A stretch of 64,000 nt of DNA from Turritopsis dohrnii. Taxonomy: Eukaryota; Cnidaria; Hydrozoa; Anthoathecata; Oceaniidae. Below, in pieces: positions 36,801 to 48,681 of this stretch. The notes beneath the pieces were generated by a model. That model ran no database searches, was not told the DNA's origin, and saw nothing but the letters and a program-made list of their open reading frames with translations. Position 1 is the first letter of the stretch. Every line of letters starts with the position of its first letter. Both the position numbers and the translations under genes were made by a program. The stretch covers positions 558,001 to 622,000 of the forward strand of contig BQMF02000229.1 in the NCBI GenBank assembly GCA_027922465.2, written 5' to 3'.

Positions 36801-39800
36801 ACTTCACCTCATGGTTGTATGCAGGAGTGCCACATCCGCAAGTAAAGGAACTATAGAACTTTTTGCAATCACAGTTGCCCTTCTTGCATTTCTTTTTACC
36901 AGAAACTGAATGGTCGTCAGCAAGATGTTTGCATGTACATCTGATTGGGCGTCCACCATTAAGTGGTAAATAGTTATATTCTTTGCATCCACAGCCAGAT
37001 ACTCCACATGGTATGAAGATTGGTCGTGTATCAGGTAGAACTTCAAAATCAGTTTTGTGCTGCTTATACCTATTGGAAATATTCAACTATGAGAAATTGT
37101 GCATTTCATTGGTGTTATTACAAACATCAATTTTACCTGTGCTGACAAAAGCATTTTGTCTCTGGACCTATTAGTTTACAATCAATTTTAGAAGTCTTTG
37201 CTGCCCAGCTAACAAATAATCTGTTCTTCATTCGAATGGGTATCACTCGCTTTTTGTAAGCCTCGTATTCCTCAGGAGTAAACAGTTTTCCACCATCATC
37301 ATCCCCAACAATTCTATAGAAAACAATCAAATTTATATTAGTAAGACAAACTGATCATATAGCAAACAAAAAATGTAAATTTAATATTGACTACTAGTAA
37401 GTAAGGTATACATAAGTATATAACATCTAACTTTTAGCTGGGGGTACACTTTGTTCTAATTATTCTTACAGAAAGTTCCAAAACACATTCATAAGAACAT
37501 CTGCTAAATAAAGTATGTCATTAAAGTGTTCAGATTTACACCCAAAAAGATATTTTCAGCAGTTTTTTATGTGTAACAAAGTGTCAGTCTGCTTTCTTAT
37601 GGAAAACCACACATTTTTTACAAAAATGAAGGGGTTTTTAATTTGATAAAGGAATTAAAGCTAAGTACATTCTTAATTTTTGGCAAAACTTTAGTTTCAA
37701 TGTTTTCATAAATGAAGTTCCAATAGTGAGTAAGGACTCTCTAGAATATGAACACTTGTTATGAGTTTGAAAATCCCAAAGAACATGCCGGTATACTGTA
37801 TATTATATATAAACTAAATATCGAAATTTGAAGCAAAATGAATTATTGTCATTTTTAAGTAAATATTTATACAGATGAGCTATTCTAATACTGATACTAT
37901 TCACATATAGGTCCTGTTAACTAAATCACACACTAAATAAATCAAATCACACACTAAATAAATCAAATCACACACTAAATAAATCTAAAGAAATCTATAA
38001 CTTCAAAATGATTTTCAATTTTTAGGAAGGGCAAAAACAAATTCAAGTTGGGGGGGTGGGGGGGGTGGGTGGGGGGGGGGGCTCAATATTTGAGGATTTT
38101 GTCCAAATAAAATCAATAAAGGAGGCTGATTTTACTTTTCTGACTACACTGAAAGAATAGTTTAAGGGAATGTTTTTCAGCACTTGCAACTGTTACCAGG
38201 GGATTTCCAGTCCTCATCAAGGTTTTCATGGTTTTATCTTTTAATACTTTGGTTATATATACATTCTTTCATTTCAGTTTGTCAACATCATGAATCTACA
38301 GATAGGACTTGCCTACATTTTGTTTATTATGAAAGGGGTCTTTCCATTGAAAATGTAACAAAATTATGTCATTGAAAGTTACTCTCCTTTTAAATGAAAC
38401 ATCGGAGGAACATCCTAGGTTTGTCTGTTTGTGACAGAAATGAATGAAACAAGCAATTACTGACTATAAATAAGTCTAATTAGTTTTGTCATGTAAATTG
38501 TTTCCAGGACTCTAGCTATTTAAAATGGCCTATGAACAGGACTTCAAGAATGAACAAGCAAATAACATTAAATAATGTTTACAAACATTGTAGAAACTCA
38601 TCTATATCTAATGTCATAAATAGAATATTCATGTATTATCTGTTTACTACAGCAAACAAATTGACTAATATTTAAAGTAACTTTAACATCTACTATTATA
38701 TAAAGAACAGGTTTTATGACAGACAGACACGCCACATCAACTTCAAATTCGAATTAAGGAGGGCACTTTGATAAATAAGAAAATAACTGTTCAAACCAAT
38801 GATATATATATATATATATTTCACTAGATGTCTAACTCCTATAAAAACGCTATCAAAAGAGTGAGGCCGAAAAAAAAATTGGCAGCCATTATAAATAGTG
38901 GCAAAAAATGTAAACAGTGTGCAGAGTAATGGGCGAAAAAGTGAAAGAATATGCAATAACATGAGTTATGATCTTGTATGTTTATTTATTTTGATGAAAA
39001 AATAGTTATTGAACTTAATAAGAACTATGATTATAAAAACAAAAGGCAATAAGTTTGTAAATTATGCAGCTGTCATTATTTCCATGTCTATATTATATCT
39101 AAACAATTAAACTATCTTTGGAAATATAACAAACACAGTATCTTTTTTTTATATTTGGCTGTTTCAATGTCTTTTGTAGGTTCCTTCTAGAAGAAACTGA
39201 TGTGTATATAGATAAATGTTTTTGGCTAACTTCAGCATATGGCATGTATATATCAGGCATAAAAACAAGCTCTCATCTTCAAAACAAAATTGCATTTTTA
39301 TTGATGACAAATCTGATGCTAACTGTCAAAATGTTCCCCTGTTGTGATGCTGTGGCCTATCAGATTACTGATTACTGAATACTAATTGATAAACGTCTTT
39401 TGCAAGTGAATATAAATTTTAATTTATATGGAAACAACAAATCAAGATTGGTCATAATTTCCAATGGAGAAAGTAGTAAATTCACATTTTGTCATGTTTG
39501 TTTGAGAACTATGTTAAGAAGATTGAAACAATTCCCAACGAGAACCTGCTGTGTTGAAATATTAACATAAATGCATGTGATGAAATTTTCCATGTGTCCA
39601 CATGAGAAGAGTCATAATGTTCCTGATAGAATTTTTTATGTGTGATTTGTTTTGATTTGGAAATTTTTTTGCAACTACCAATTTGTTTTACTTTGAGTTT
39701 TGTCGATCATTTTACTCAGCTTCTACCTTCTATTTATCTAGAATTTATCCAGTTTATCCTTGTCTAGTCTAGTTTCTCATCCCATGCTAATCTTGTTTTT

Positions 39801-42800
39801 CTACCCCTGTCCACAGTTTGGTTTATATTGTATGATTGTTTGATATAATATTATTTAGTTTATTTTCTATAATAGTCTTGTTTACAAGTGTTGAAATATA
39901 TTTCTTCGCATTGCTTATATATATCATTGGTTCAAACGTAATTTAAATTCACACTTTTTTATATTCATTCAGATAATGTGAAATATAATCAGAATTATCT
40001 TCAAGTGTAACAATCCATTTCTGCCAAAACGAACTATATAAAAACATCAAAATTTTGCCACTCACATCACATAATCTCATAAATATCTTTTGTTCTACTA
40101 ATATTGGCTGATCTTACAGATTGACCATTTATTGCAAATGAGAAATGGTATCCAGTTGATAGTGTTTTGAAAACATTGCCACATTACAAGTAATTTGGTG
40201 CTTCTCATAAACTGATTAAAGTCTGTTTGAACCCAATGGTGGATGTTGTCATTTTCTCAGATTATTTCTCTGGAACTACAAGATTAGGCAATGAAAAATT
40301 TTGCATGAAATAAAAGAAATATTATTATTATGTTATGTTGAGATATGAAAGTTTCAGAAGTAATGTTTAAGTATAAGTGTGTAAGTATAACTGAAGTTAT
40401 TTTTAAAATATTGGCAAAAGTCACCTTAGGTTATGATAGATGACTTTTTTAAAGTGACATATTGTTTGTAAGTGCAGGTGTTCTTTTCTTGATAGTTTCT
40501 TAAAGGAGAATTAACCCCAAAAAACACTTTTTAAATAAACAACGAAAATCGAAAATATTGATTAAATAAAACATCGTGAAAATTTGAGCTCATTTGGATG
40601 AATATTGAAGAAGTTACAAGGTTTTGAAAGTTTTCAAGTTCGGTTAAATGTGACGTCACAACCTGATTACTCTTTTCGAAAGCTAAACAGAGGCATATGT
40701 TTATTCAATTTGTTAATTCTTTTTTTCGTTGCTTCATGTTGTTTCATGCGTATGTCTGATTTATTTGGTTTAATTGTTGTCTGCAATGGCTTATTGCCAA
40801 GCTTTTGGATGCAACAATAAGCAACGCAGAACCAAACAAGAAGGGGAAAAGATTTCGTATTTTAAGTTTCCCGATCCAGAAAGAGTTAAAGTAACAACCA
40901 GGTCAATAAAAGTGCTCATGTATATTTCATGAAATATGAAAATAAACAGGTAGTGCAAACATGCGTATGTTCCTTCTGAATATTTCTTTGCAATGACGAA
41001 GTTCGTTTAATCTGCGCTGTTTCTCCATCTCGGAGCTTGTAAAAAAGTAGTTGCGTTAAAACAGGAGGAGAAGTCAATACAACACCATCATCAGAGATCT
41101 GTGGGTAACTGAAAAGTTAGCCATACATTCAGCACAACTGAACCAGAAACAGCCACAATATTAGAGAAAAATGTAGTTATATTTCAAATAAAAACTGAAT
41201 TTACACTTTGTCTCTTATGTGGTATCATTGTAAATATTTTTGATAAAAGTAAAGATCATACAAAATAAAATTACCAAAGTAAATCTAATGTATAGCGTCC
41301 TGAAATGTCTGTCGACATAGATGTTTTTGTTCAAAAGAGAAAGAATCAAAAAGCAAGAGAGAGAAAAGAGCTAGAAGAGACATCTGAGCTTTGCATTTAT
41401 AATTCATAATGACTGTATTGAAAGTTTTTTTTGAGAAAACTAAATACAAGAACAACATTCGAACTTTGCTTTGGTGGGAGGTTGTGACGTCACTAGAAAG
41501 ATCACGAGACATTTTTAAAACCGTAAAATAGAGCTATTATTATTACTTCATTGTATTATTACTTCATTTGATTCATAGATGAAAAAGGAAAGATTTGAGC
41601 AAAAATACCGTAAAGCGGGGTGACTTGAAACACCCGGGGTGACTTGAAACAGCGTCGAAAAATCTTTGTTTCTCATGAAATAATGTACGAAACTCCGAAT
41701 TTTTTTCAGATTCCGTTCGGAGACTATCTAGCGCAACATTCGATGGAAAAAGTTTTTCAATCAAAGAAGTTCTTCGGAAGCTGAAGATGAAAAAGCGCCG
41801 AAAATCAGTGCTGCTGTAAAATAGCTCGTCACGGCGATACAGCATATTGCCAAATATATATTTTTTTGCATTTGTAAAATAGAAAGGTCAAAGGGAGTAA
41901 TTCCAGAATTTAATTGAAAAATATTTAAAATTGAAAGAAATATATGCCATTAAAATGTTTCGTTTTTTTCAATCGATACACTTCGTCTCTTCGATTATTG
42001 CATAAATATTCTTATCAATCATGATGCAATCGAATCATTGATGTGTGATAAAGTTCAGCCGATGGAGTTTCAAAGGTGGTATAAGTCATTTAGTAATTAT
42101 CATAAGTTCAATTTATAGAAGGGTTAATATCTAAGAATTGAACCTCAATAGACTCGTTTTACTAAGTACCATAACTGAATACTAATCAGAATTCTGAACA
42201 AATCCGTGCTGCAATTACATCCTCCGTTCAAGGCTATGGGCATACCATACTTATTGTAGAATTGGCGATAGACGGGCTGCGTGTTTTTACTATTACAAGT
42301 TCATACTTACCAGGGCTTCTTCTTGCCTTTTTGATATACGGACGCCATTTCATACTCCATATACATGTCATATGCAATGACGCAATAAATTCGCGTAATC
42401 CGGATGAAGTGATGAAGAGCTTGTGTGGAAAAAACTAATACGATGGATCAATTTCCAATTTACATTTGTATCAAAATGGAAAAGGAAATATACCCTAAAC
42501 TAAGAGAAGCACGAGAAAGAAAGTTGGGTACTCTGAAATGATGCAACGCGAATTTTCAATTTACAATTTTTCAGTAAGTACAGTCGTGTAAACTAGCTAT
42601 AAATTGAAATTCATCTTGCATGCTTTCCATATTGTTTCTGAAACAATTACGTTATCACACGCTTAATGATTTTAATGGCTTCCGAACTTATTTTTTACAA
42701 TCTTTTACCATTCTGAAATTTTGAGTTTTCAAAATTTACTAACACTCTCCATCACTTAACAAAAATGAAACTGGCATTAACAAATTATTTTAATTTATGT

Positions 42801-43466
42801 TTCATTCGCAAGTAATCGTAGATCACACGCTTTCTGTTTTGGCGCTCTATAAAACACCATTTTTGTGCAAACAGCACTGTTTCAAGTCACCCTCGCACGA
42901 TAAATTTCAGTAGGTGTATTTTGTGAAGCAATAACTTGAGATGGCATGTATCGATTAGTTTGAACACTTCGTTATCTGAAAGACAAAAGATGAATGGACC
43001 TTTTTTCAAAATTTCACAGTAATTACTTTCTTAGGTTAAAAGTTATGAGCAAATCTTTTCAAAAAACGGCGAATTTTGTTTCAAGTCACCCCGTTTTACG
43101 GTATTTTGGTTAATTCTCCTTTTAAACATTTCAACATTTCATCACATTCATTACATTCAAAATTGTGCACATATTCTGGTAGGTTTAAATGGTCATTTTA
43201 CTCTTGAAAACATTTTAAGATGATTTAACAATATAAATTAGTGCTTTGATATGCATTTTTTCAGTTTGTACAGTGTTTGTATTAGAATGAAATAAACATT
43301 TGAAAGTCATCTAATCTACACACCCATTTAGTAATTTTCTCTTGTAGTCGAATAGTTTCCAAAAAATATTATAGAGAGCGTACCTTGTATACTCCAAGTA
43401 TTCATCAATACTTTTTGATGCGTTATTATTTAATTTTAAGTGAACTCGCTCAGATGAAAATGCCAT
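33856..43466 (-). CDS. FAM221A: FAM221A family protein
   Basis: Six exons: 43384-43466, 37137-37313, 36808-37069, 36399-36573, 34181-34314, 33856-33948. They total 924 nt in continuous phase and encode 307 aa (human is about 298). The order matches FAM221A: an N-terminal SIDEYLEYTRIVGDDDGGKL, a KLFTPEEYEAYKKRV segment, and then a cysteine/histidine-rich core with CFCQHRYKQHK, CGVSGCGCKEYNYLPLNGG, CTCKHLADDHS and FTCGCGTPAYNHE, probably metal-binding. After that come YKAMGGLSGFSSLADG and a C-terminal MAFFEKRYQERLKQEKAA helix. The biochemical function of the family is not known. The first exon was found by phase and similarity to the YLEY motif. Intron 1 (37314-43383) is full of transposons, and intron 4 contains an antisense ORF. 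The gene shares its upstream region with PDIA4. Confidence 0.93.
34982..35932 (+). CDS. Unidentified 316-codon ORF nested antisense in FAM221A
   Basis: This is an uninterrupted frame in otherwise stop-rich DNA, lying on the opposite strand within FAM221A intron 4. The product is hydrophilic and mixed-charge. It has a Cys cluster near residues 40-50 (HCKCTQKQPC), an acidic patch DEEEEN near residue 100, and a duplicated DPFNQ-R-F / DPFNQ-I-F unit near residues 218-230. The C-terminal region is basic and begins RPPLTRYKPQRLPV. No signal peptide, membrane segment or known domain was recognised. A splice-acceptor-like TTTTATTTTAG lies 27 bp before the ATG and the frame stays open to it, so an upstream coding exon is possible. 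AATAAA lies near 36048. It is probably a real gene of lineage-specific or fast-evolving type. It has no transposon hallmarks. Confidence 0.6.
   Translation: MLVNKRNNFLLLELTKDLSERKVNLAPVLDKEETQQEDDSISKNRHCKCTQKQPCLFHILKSSVHFPFENYIDKIESPVQEREALKARCSVTTDKKTVEDEEEENSQFAETRNFIEDEGCRNYPGISSNSISCSDLIGLKDFKGERDDNTELYTINCSQDIVDMSKDHLIGRLKEGRPIVYRGNFTGNNEMPELSKLKLPQIHHSKTKRKRLDDPFNQRFDDPFNQIFTGFVCTESNHARKMEIRPPLTRYKPQRLPVNQSGVTLGQHQDFVISSYNYDSRIDYIRSNLEKTNELLDQAKIKNSKKKCQLWLDKYF
37918..38082. repeat. 22-bp tandem repeat and G-rich tract
   Basis: Three copies of AAATCACACACTAAATAAAT plus two bases lie at 37918-37987. At 38050-38082 a nearly pure G run broken by single T bases could form a G-quadruplex. 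Both are in FAM221A intron 1. Confidence 0.8.
38797..39929. mobile_element. hAT-like MITE, copy 2
   Basis: CAATGATATATAT termini are flanked by the perfect 8-bp repeat GTTCAAAC (38789-38796 and 39930-39937). About 0.75 kb matches copy 1 at 22363-23472 in the same orientation. The right end differs, so the copies have exchanged or lost their distal parts. Confidence 0.88.
40786..40900 (+). pseudogene. THAP-domain N-terminus of a transposase
   Basis: About 37 codons begin at ATG 40786: cysteines at residues 4 and 9, an NNKQRR basic stretch, and YFKFPDP near residues 27-33. The rest of the C2CH finger (CH pair, AVPTIF box) is not found in frame, so this is either one exon or a truncated remnant. 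Confidence 0.55.
41608..43103. mobile_element. 1.5-kb TA-flanked element, GGGGTGACTTGAAAC termini
   Basis: CCGTAAAGCGGGGTGACTTG and its near-inverse from GTCACCCCGTTTTACGG bound the segment, each flanked by TA. Extra copies of the TTTCAAGTCACC motif lie just inside both ends (41637 and 42886). No transposase frame is recognised. It inserted a few bases from the right end of the Kolobok-like element. Confidence 0.75.
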
Positions 43467-43747
43467 TCGTTGCGGATGTTTAAAATAGATATACGATAAT
43501 CATTGCATGTTCTGATTTCTCCATGTTTGTTTACATTTGAATTTTTCACTAGCCTATATCCTTTTCAGTGGTCCACTAGGCTAGTAAAATTCGATTTAAA
43601 ACTTTTCTCAGAAAAAACATTGCCCTCCATCGTTAAAACGGGGGAGGAGTAGATTGGTTAAAAAATCCGACTTGTATCTCTTTGATTGGTTGAAACTCTG
43701 TTTGTGACGAGAAAAACAACGACGGCACTTGCAGTGTGTATCAAAAA
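43467..43747. promoter_or_regulatory. Shared divergent promoter region of FAM221A and PDIA4
   Basis: Start codons of the two genes face away from each other across 281 bp. Two inverted CCAAT boxes (GATTGGTT at about 43655 and 43684) stand roughly 30 bp apart on the PDIA4 side, and GTGACG lies at about 43704. Paired CCAAT boxes are common in ER-chaperone promoters, but no full ERSE (CCAAT-N9-CCACG) was found. A region this short suggests bidirectional transcription. Confidence 0.55.
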
Positions 43748-46700
43748 ATGGCGGCGAGAACAGCATGGTGCTTTGTTCTATTTCTTCTTTTTCTATCAAA
43801 TTTTTCAATCAATTGTGACGAAGGAAATGAGAAAGAAGAAACTATAACCGATGCGACCGACCAAAAGTCGGACGATGTTATAGAAGAGCAGAATGTATTA
43901 ATCCTAACTGATAAGAATTTTGACGAAGTTATCAATAAAAAGGACTTGATTCTGGTTGAATTTTATGCGCCATGGTAAATTTTACTTTCTAACCTGGTTG
44001 CCTTCTTCATATGCACGATGTTTGACTTTTTAAATAGATTATGGAAGCCCGGCCGAAATAAAAGACTAAATGTATGATTAACAAACATGCTCAAAATTGG
44101 TTACCCGTCCACCATAAATTTCCAATTTAGACTGTTTGTCCTAAATTAGACTTTCTACTAATCCCCAAAGACAACTGAATAAGGGCGTTTTTGATTAAGA
44201 CAAGACATTGGACTTGGTAGGGATAAACAAACGATTTACACCTTACATGTACTTTCATGATTTGCATAATAAAGACATGGAATCTTTTTTTTATCATTCT
44301 GAATTTTTCTCCCCCCTTGAAAACTTGAAAACTTTGCTGAAAATCGTTTCAATCTGCATTTGTATATTCCTATATATATATATATATATGGTGTTTGTAT
44401 ATAATAGATGAATCAAAATTTTATTCATATAGGTCCTTCCTTACCTTACAGATATACCTGTATTGAATTCTTATTCTTGTAATAAGAATTCAATACAGAC
44501 AATAATGACTTCATTGTTACTAATGGAGACTTGAGTAGTACTGACCAGAAAAAATCTTAAAATCATAGACAATGACATGACGCTATTTCGTCAGCTCGCT
44601 AAAGACGCCACCTAAATACATTTCTAATGTCTAATCAGTGAGACATATCAAAACAATATATATACATCATTATGAAATTCATATATAGCCCATTGCTCAC
44701 TATATAAATCTTAATTTTTAGGTGTGGCCATTGTAAAGCCCTTGCTCCTGAATTTTCAACAGCTGCAGAAACATTGAAAAAGAATGAGCCTCCAGTGCCC
44801 CTTGCAAAAGTGGATTGTACAAAAGAAACTGAATTGGCAAATCGATTTGAAATACAGGGCTACCCAACTTTAAAAATCTTCAAAAGTGGTGCACCTGTTG
44901 ATTATGAAGGTCCTAGAGAAGCGAAAGGTGTGAAATATTTTCGTTGTATTTGATTACATTAGATATATTATGCCAATACCAATTGTGAATGTCTTAAATT
45001 TTTGTTTTAAATAGTTTCCTATATTCATTTGAAAATGACCATTCCTCTGTTTATATTTAAAAATTGAATTTAACTAAATTCTTGTATGTATAGATTTGTT
45101 CTTTTCTTGTTGCATTAATTTCATTTTTAATAAATTTTATATAAAAATAGCCAATGGAATAGTAGTTCCAGTTACAATCTTAATTGTTTTTTACATTCTG
45201 CAGGTATTGTTAAATATATGAAGGAACGTGCTGACCCAAACTGGAAGCCACCTCCAGAAGCAGTAATTACGTTGACTAAGGATAACTTCACTGAAGTAAC
45301 GAACAGTGAAGAAATAATGCTTGTTGAATTTTATGCACCAAGGTTTGAAGAAAATCAAATATTATCTGTTGTTCTTTTATGATCAGTAGAAACAGCTGTT
45401 AATTTTTGTTCAATGAATCACTTTTTTATTGACTTCAGATGTGGCCATTGTAAACAGTTAGCTCCAGAACTTGAGAAAGCTGCTCAAGAATTACAAAAAA
45501 CAAAAGAACAAATAAAAATCGCAAAAATAGATGCAACTGAAGAAACTGATCTTGCACAAAAACATAATGTGACTGGATTTCCAACAATGTTTATATTCAG
45601 AAAAGGAAAACTGTCCGAGTATAAGGGACCTCGAGAGGCACCAGGTACATTCTATTTGTCAATATTAGTTAACTGATTACATATCTTGTATTATAACTAA
45701 TCCACAGCGCAAATGTTCTTCTAGGAATTTCCGAATACCTGATCAGACATTCTGGTTTGCCCACAACACTGTATGAAACACTGGCAGATGTTAAGAAGTA
45801 CTTAAAGTCCAATTTCGATGAACCAGTCATGCTCGGAGTTTTTGAAAGTGCAGAGGATCCAATGTATCACTTGTTTATTGATGCTAATAATGATTTAAGA
45901 GATGATTTTGTTTTTGGACACACATTTTCTCAAGATGTCAAGAAATATGTTGGACTTGACAAAAGTGGAATCATTGTAGCTCACCCAGATCATTTGATAT
46001 CAAAGTTTGAACCCAAATTTCATAAATTTAAGGTTAGTGTTTGCCCAATTAAAACCCTTTAAAATCGCCAGATTTCAGTGGTTTTTGCAGATTTAATAAA
46101 GCATTGCAAACTAATCGAGTTATACATACGAAAACGTTTTAGGACAGTTGATTGAATCCTCACCATGTATGTATTGAATAATGAAAGCAAAAGAAAGTCA
46201 TTGAATATAAGTTATACCTTATATCTACCAGGCTATATTGAAGGTTTTATCAAAATATCTTTTCTACTCTGTTCCATTCAAGTTGTTGAACTGAATAATG
46301 TTACAGGATCAGATACACTTTGATTTTTGAACTCCCTTAAATTTCAAATTTAAATTTTGTATCCTGACCTTGCATGTTGCAGCTTAACTGTGTTATTTCC
46401 CTCTTAGGATGTGGATGGTGCACCAGCAGATGTGAAAGAGTTCTATGAACAGCACCAAGTTCCTCTTGTTGGCCATTATCAACAACACACTGAAAATCGA
46501 TTTAAGAAGCGACCACTTGTTCTTGTTTTTTATGATGTCAATTTTGACCATGAATATAGATCAAGTATGACATTGTTCTGTAAAATTTCAAATTGAGAAT
46601 TGCAAGAATGGTGTAATGCTTATGTTTTCAATAGTTTTGCCTAAATTACCTTTACAAAATGTTAGAACATTTGAATAAGATTCTGAAATTTTGGTTCTCC

Positions 46701-47611
46701 ATTTTTCATAAAAGATTTTTTGTCAGACTAACATTTGATTCATCCAAGTAACATCAATGAGGCATAACAAAAGAAATTTTCCTATTTTTTAGTAACCCAA
46801 TTCTGGAGAAGCAAAGTTTTGAATGTTGCTAAAGAATTTCCGGAAGTTTTGTTTGCGATAGCAGAAGAAGATCGGTTTGAAGACAAGTTGAAGGATCTGG
46901 GCTTGAGTGAATCTGGAGAGAGCGTAAATGTTGGAATTTATGACAGCCAGGACAGACGATATGCAATGGTGGATGAAGAATTCAGTGAAGACACCTTAAC
47001 AGAATTTGTACAAGAGTTTTTAAAAGGTATCATGTGTACTTGAAGACTCCCTTATGTAAAACATTGTTATGATTCACATTAGTTCAAGGCAGTCATTTTC
47101 TCTTTTTTTTAAAGGTAAGCTGAAGCCCATAGTGAAATCACAACCAGTAGCAGCAAAAGCCAAACCAGGAAAAGTGCAAGTTGTGGTTGGCAATTCCTTT
47201 GATGATATCGTGATGGATGAATCCAAAGAAGTTTTCATAGAATTCTATGCACCATGGTGTGGACATTGTAAAGCAATAGTAAGCCTTCACTTGTTCATGT
47301 CAAAAAAATTTGTACTTTAATGGACGTGTTTGTTAATTTTCTTTTCTTATTCGTAGGAAAACGATATTATTGACTTAGCTAAGAAGTTTAAGAAAGAAAA
47401 GGATATAGTTATTGCTAAAATTGACGGCACTGCGAATGAAGCGCCATCTTCATACAAGGTTGAAGGATTCCCTACTATATATTACGCCTTACCTGGTAAG
47501 AAGAACGAACCGATCAAACTGGAAGGGAAACGGGATACAGAGTCTTTGAATAGATTTATTGAAGATAATTCTGAAGTTTTGAAACGAAAGAAGAGAAATG
47601 TAGAATTGTAA
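43748..47611 (+). CDS. PDIA4: Protein disulfide isomerase A4 (ERp72)
   Basis: This ER lumen thiol oxidoreductase forms and reshuffles disulfides in secretory proteins. Nine exons (43748-43974, 44722-44927, 45204-45342, 45439-45644, 45725-46032, 46408-46564, 46793-47026, 47115-47278, 47357-47611) keep phase and encode 631 aa (human is 645). There is a signal peptide ([19 protein letters not shown]), an acidic linker, and three thioredoxin a-type domains each with CGHC (exons 1/2, 3/4 and 8). Two b-type domains lie between, containing VTGFPTMF at the end of the second a domain and [17 protein letters not shown] in b'. Domain a-prime has [12 protein letters not shown]. The first and third sites read APWCGHC, but the second reads APRCGHC because both split-codon bases differ. 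The C-terminus is NVEL rather than KEEL/KDEL, a divergent retrieval signal. ATTAAA near 47692 may be the polyadenylation signal. Confidence 0.97.
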
Positions 47612-48681
47612 AATAATGCAAATATTGTGATAATATAATTGTTCTGGAAGAAAAACGCCTTCAAGTGAGGTTACTTTATAAGGAAACATTATTAAAACTT
47701 CAAGGGAGAAACATAATTTTAAGAAAATCATCGAACTGTATGTGTTACAATTATGTTCTTCACAGTATCAAAGGTCTGACTTAAAATTTATTTGGGGACA
47801 TGAAATTGTATCTGAACATTCGAATTTTTCATGTTTTTAACGAGAAAGTAAGGGATTAGAGTGTACAGCCAACATCAATCACAAATGGATTGTACGATTG
47901 TTGGATTTTTTATATCTCATATGGTTACTCCGATTCTTTTTCATTTTATGAAAGTGAAGAGAAGATGACATGGAAGCATAATTTTTTGAGTGTCCGATAT
48001 CCCTAATTTGGATTTTTTGAAACTCATTGAATGGGTTCACAGCATCCCAATCCACCAACCTCGTTCCCAGGGCTTCCTGCCTTTTTGATATAAAAGGCAA
48101 GAAGCCCTGGGAACGAGGTTGCCCAATCCACACCCCGGATGCTATGATGTGCCACCTTTCGCTTTCATAAGGCCGACCTCCACTTGTGCGATTTGGCCCG
48201 TATGCGGCCAGTTTTGCGCATGATCATTGACAACTATTTCTCAACTTAGATAGCTGTCTCGACGGCCAGAAGTAGGATTCGATTTTTCAGGCGGCCGCGC
48301 GGCCATCCAACATGTGAGCAATCAAATTTCAAGAAAAATGCAAACATTGCAAAAAATCGTAAACATTGCGCAAAAAAAGAAACACTCAACACCTGGGGTT
48401 TCTTTATTAACTGGAGATTCAAACTATTTGACCGCGCCGCACAAGTGGAGGTCGGCCTTTAGTAGCGAACAAAGTTTACTCTGCGTTCTCATGCCTGCGT
48501 CGTGACGCCATACCGTTATTGAACGATCAAAGAAAAACATTCGACTTGGGCGAACTTTTTATTATAATATATTTGGAAGATCGCAGCTACAAACCCAAGG
48601 TCTTTTTCTGTTTCACTACGAGAGCACTGTACATCGGGGGTAAAACCTGCGATTGTAAAGCAACGAATAATTGTATAAGTT
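47612..48681. other. Intergenic spacer with perfect hairpin at 48057-48120
   Basis: No gene is seen apart from the 3' untranslated parts of PDIA4 and the ankyrin gene. At 48057-48087 and 48091-48120 lies a hairpin of arms about 30 bp, AACCTCGTTCCCAGGGCTTC to its inverse. A looser inverted pair with CCTCCACTTGTGCG / CGCACAAGTGGAGG (48177 and 48440) brackets about 270 bp and looks like another small repeat. Confidence 0.55.

Larger units (their letters stand above)
40504..43123 (+). mobile_element. Kolobok-like TTAA transposon with THAP remnant
   Basis: The ends AGGAGAATTAACCCC and AAGGAGAATTAACC (reverse) are flanked by TTAA at 40500-40503 and 43124-43127. From 40786 a frame begins MAYCQAFGCNN and continues to SYFKFPDPERVK. 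This is the start of a THAP zinc finger (C-x4-C here, followed by the F-x-F-P-x-P motif), typical of Kolobok and P transposases. The frame is then lost. GTGACGTCAC occurs near both ends (40651 and 41485). An unrelated TA-flanked element sits inside at 41608-43103. All lies in FAM221A intron 1. Confidence 0.7.

Noticed and set aside
37918..37987. Evenly spaced 22-bp repeats that could suggest a CRISPR-like array
   Set aside because: Units are directly adjacent without spacers, in a eukaryotic intron.
41573..41845. 90-codon minus-strand frame
   Set aside because: It overlaps the terminal repeat of the TA-flanked element and has no transposase features.
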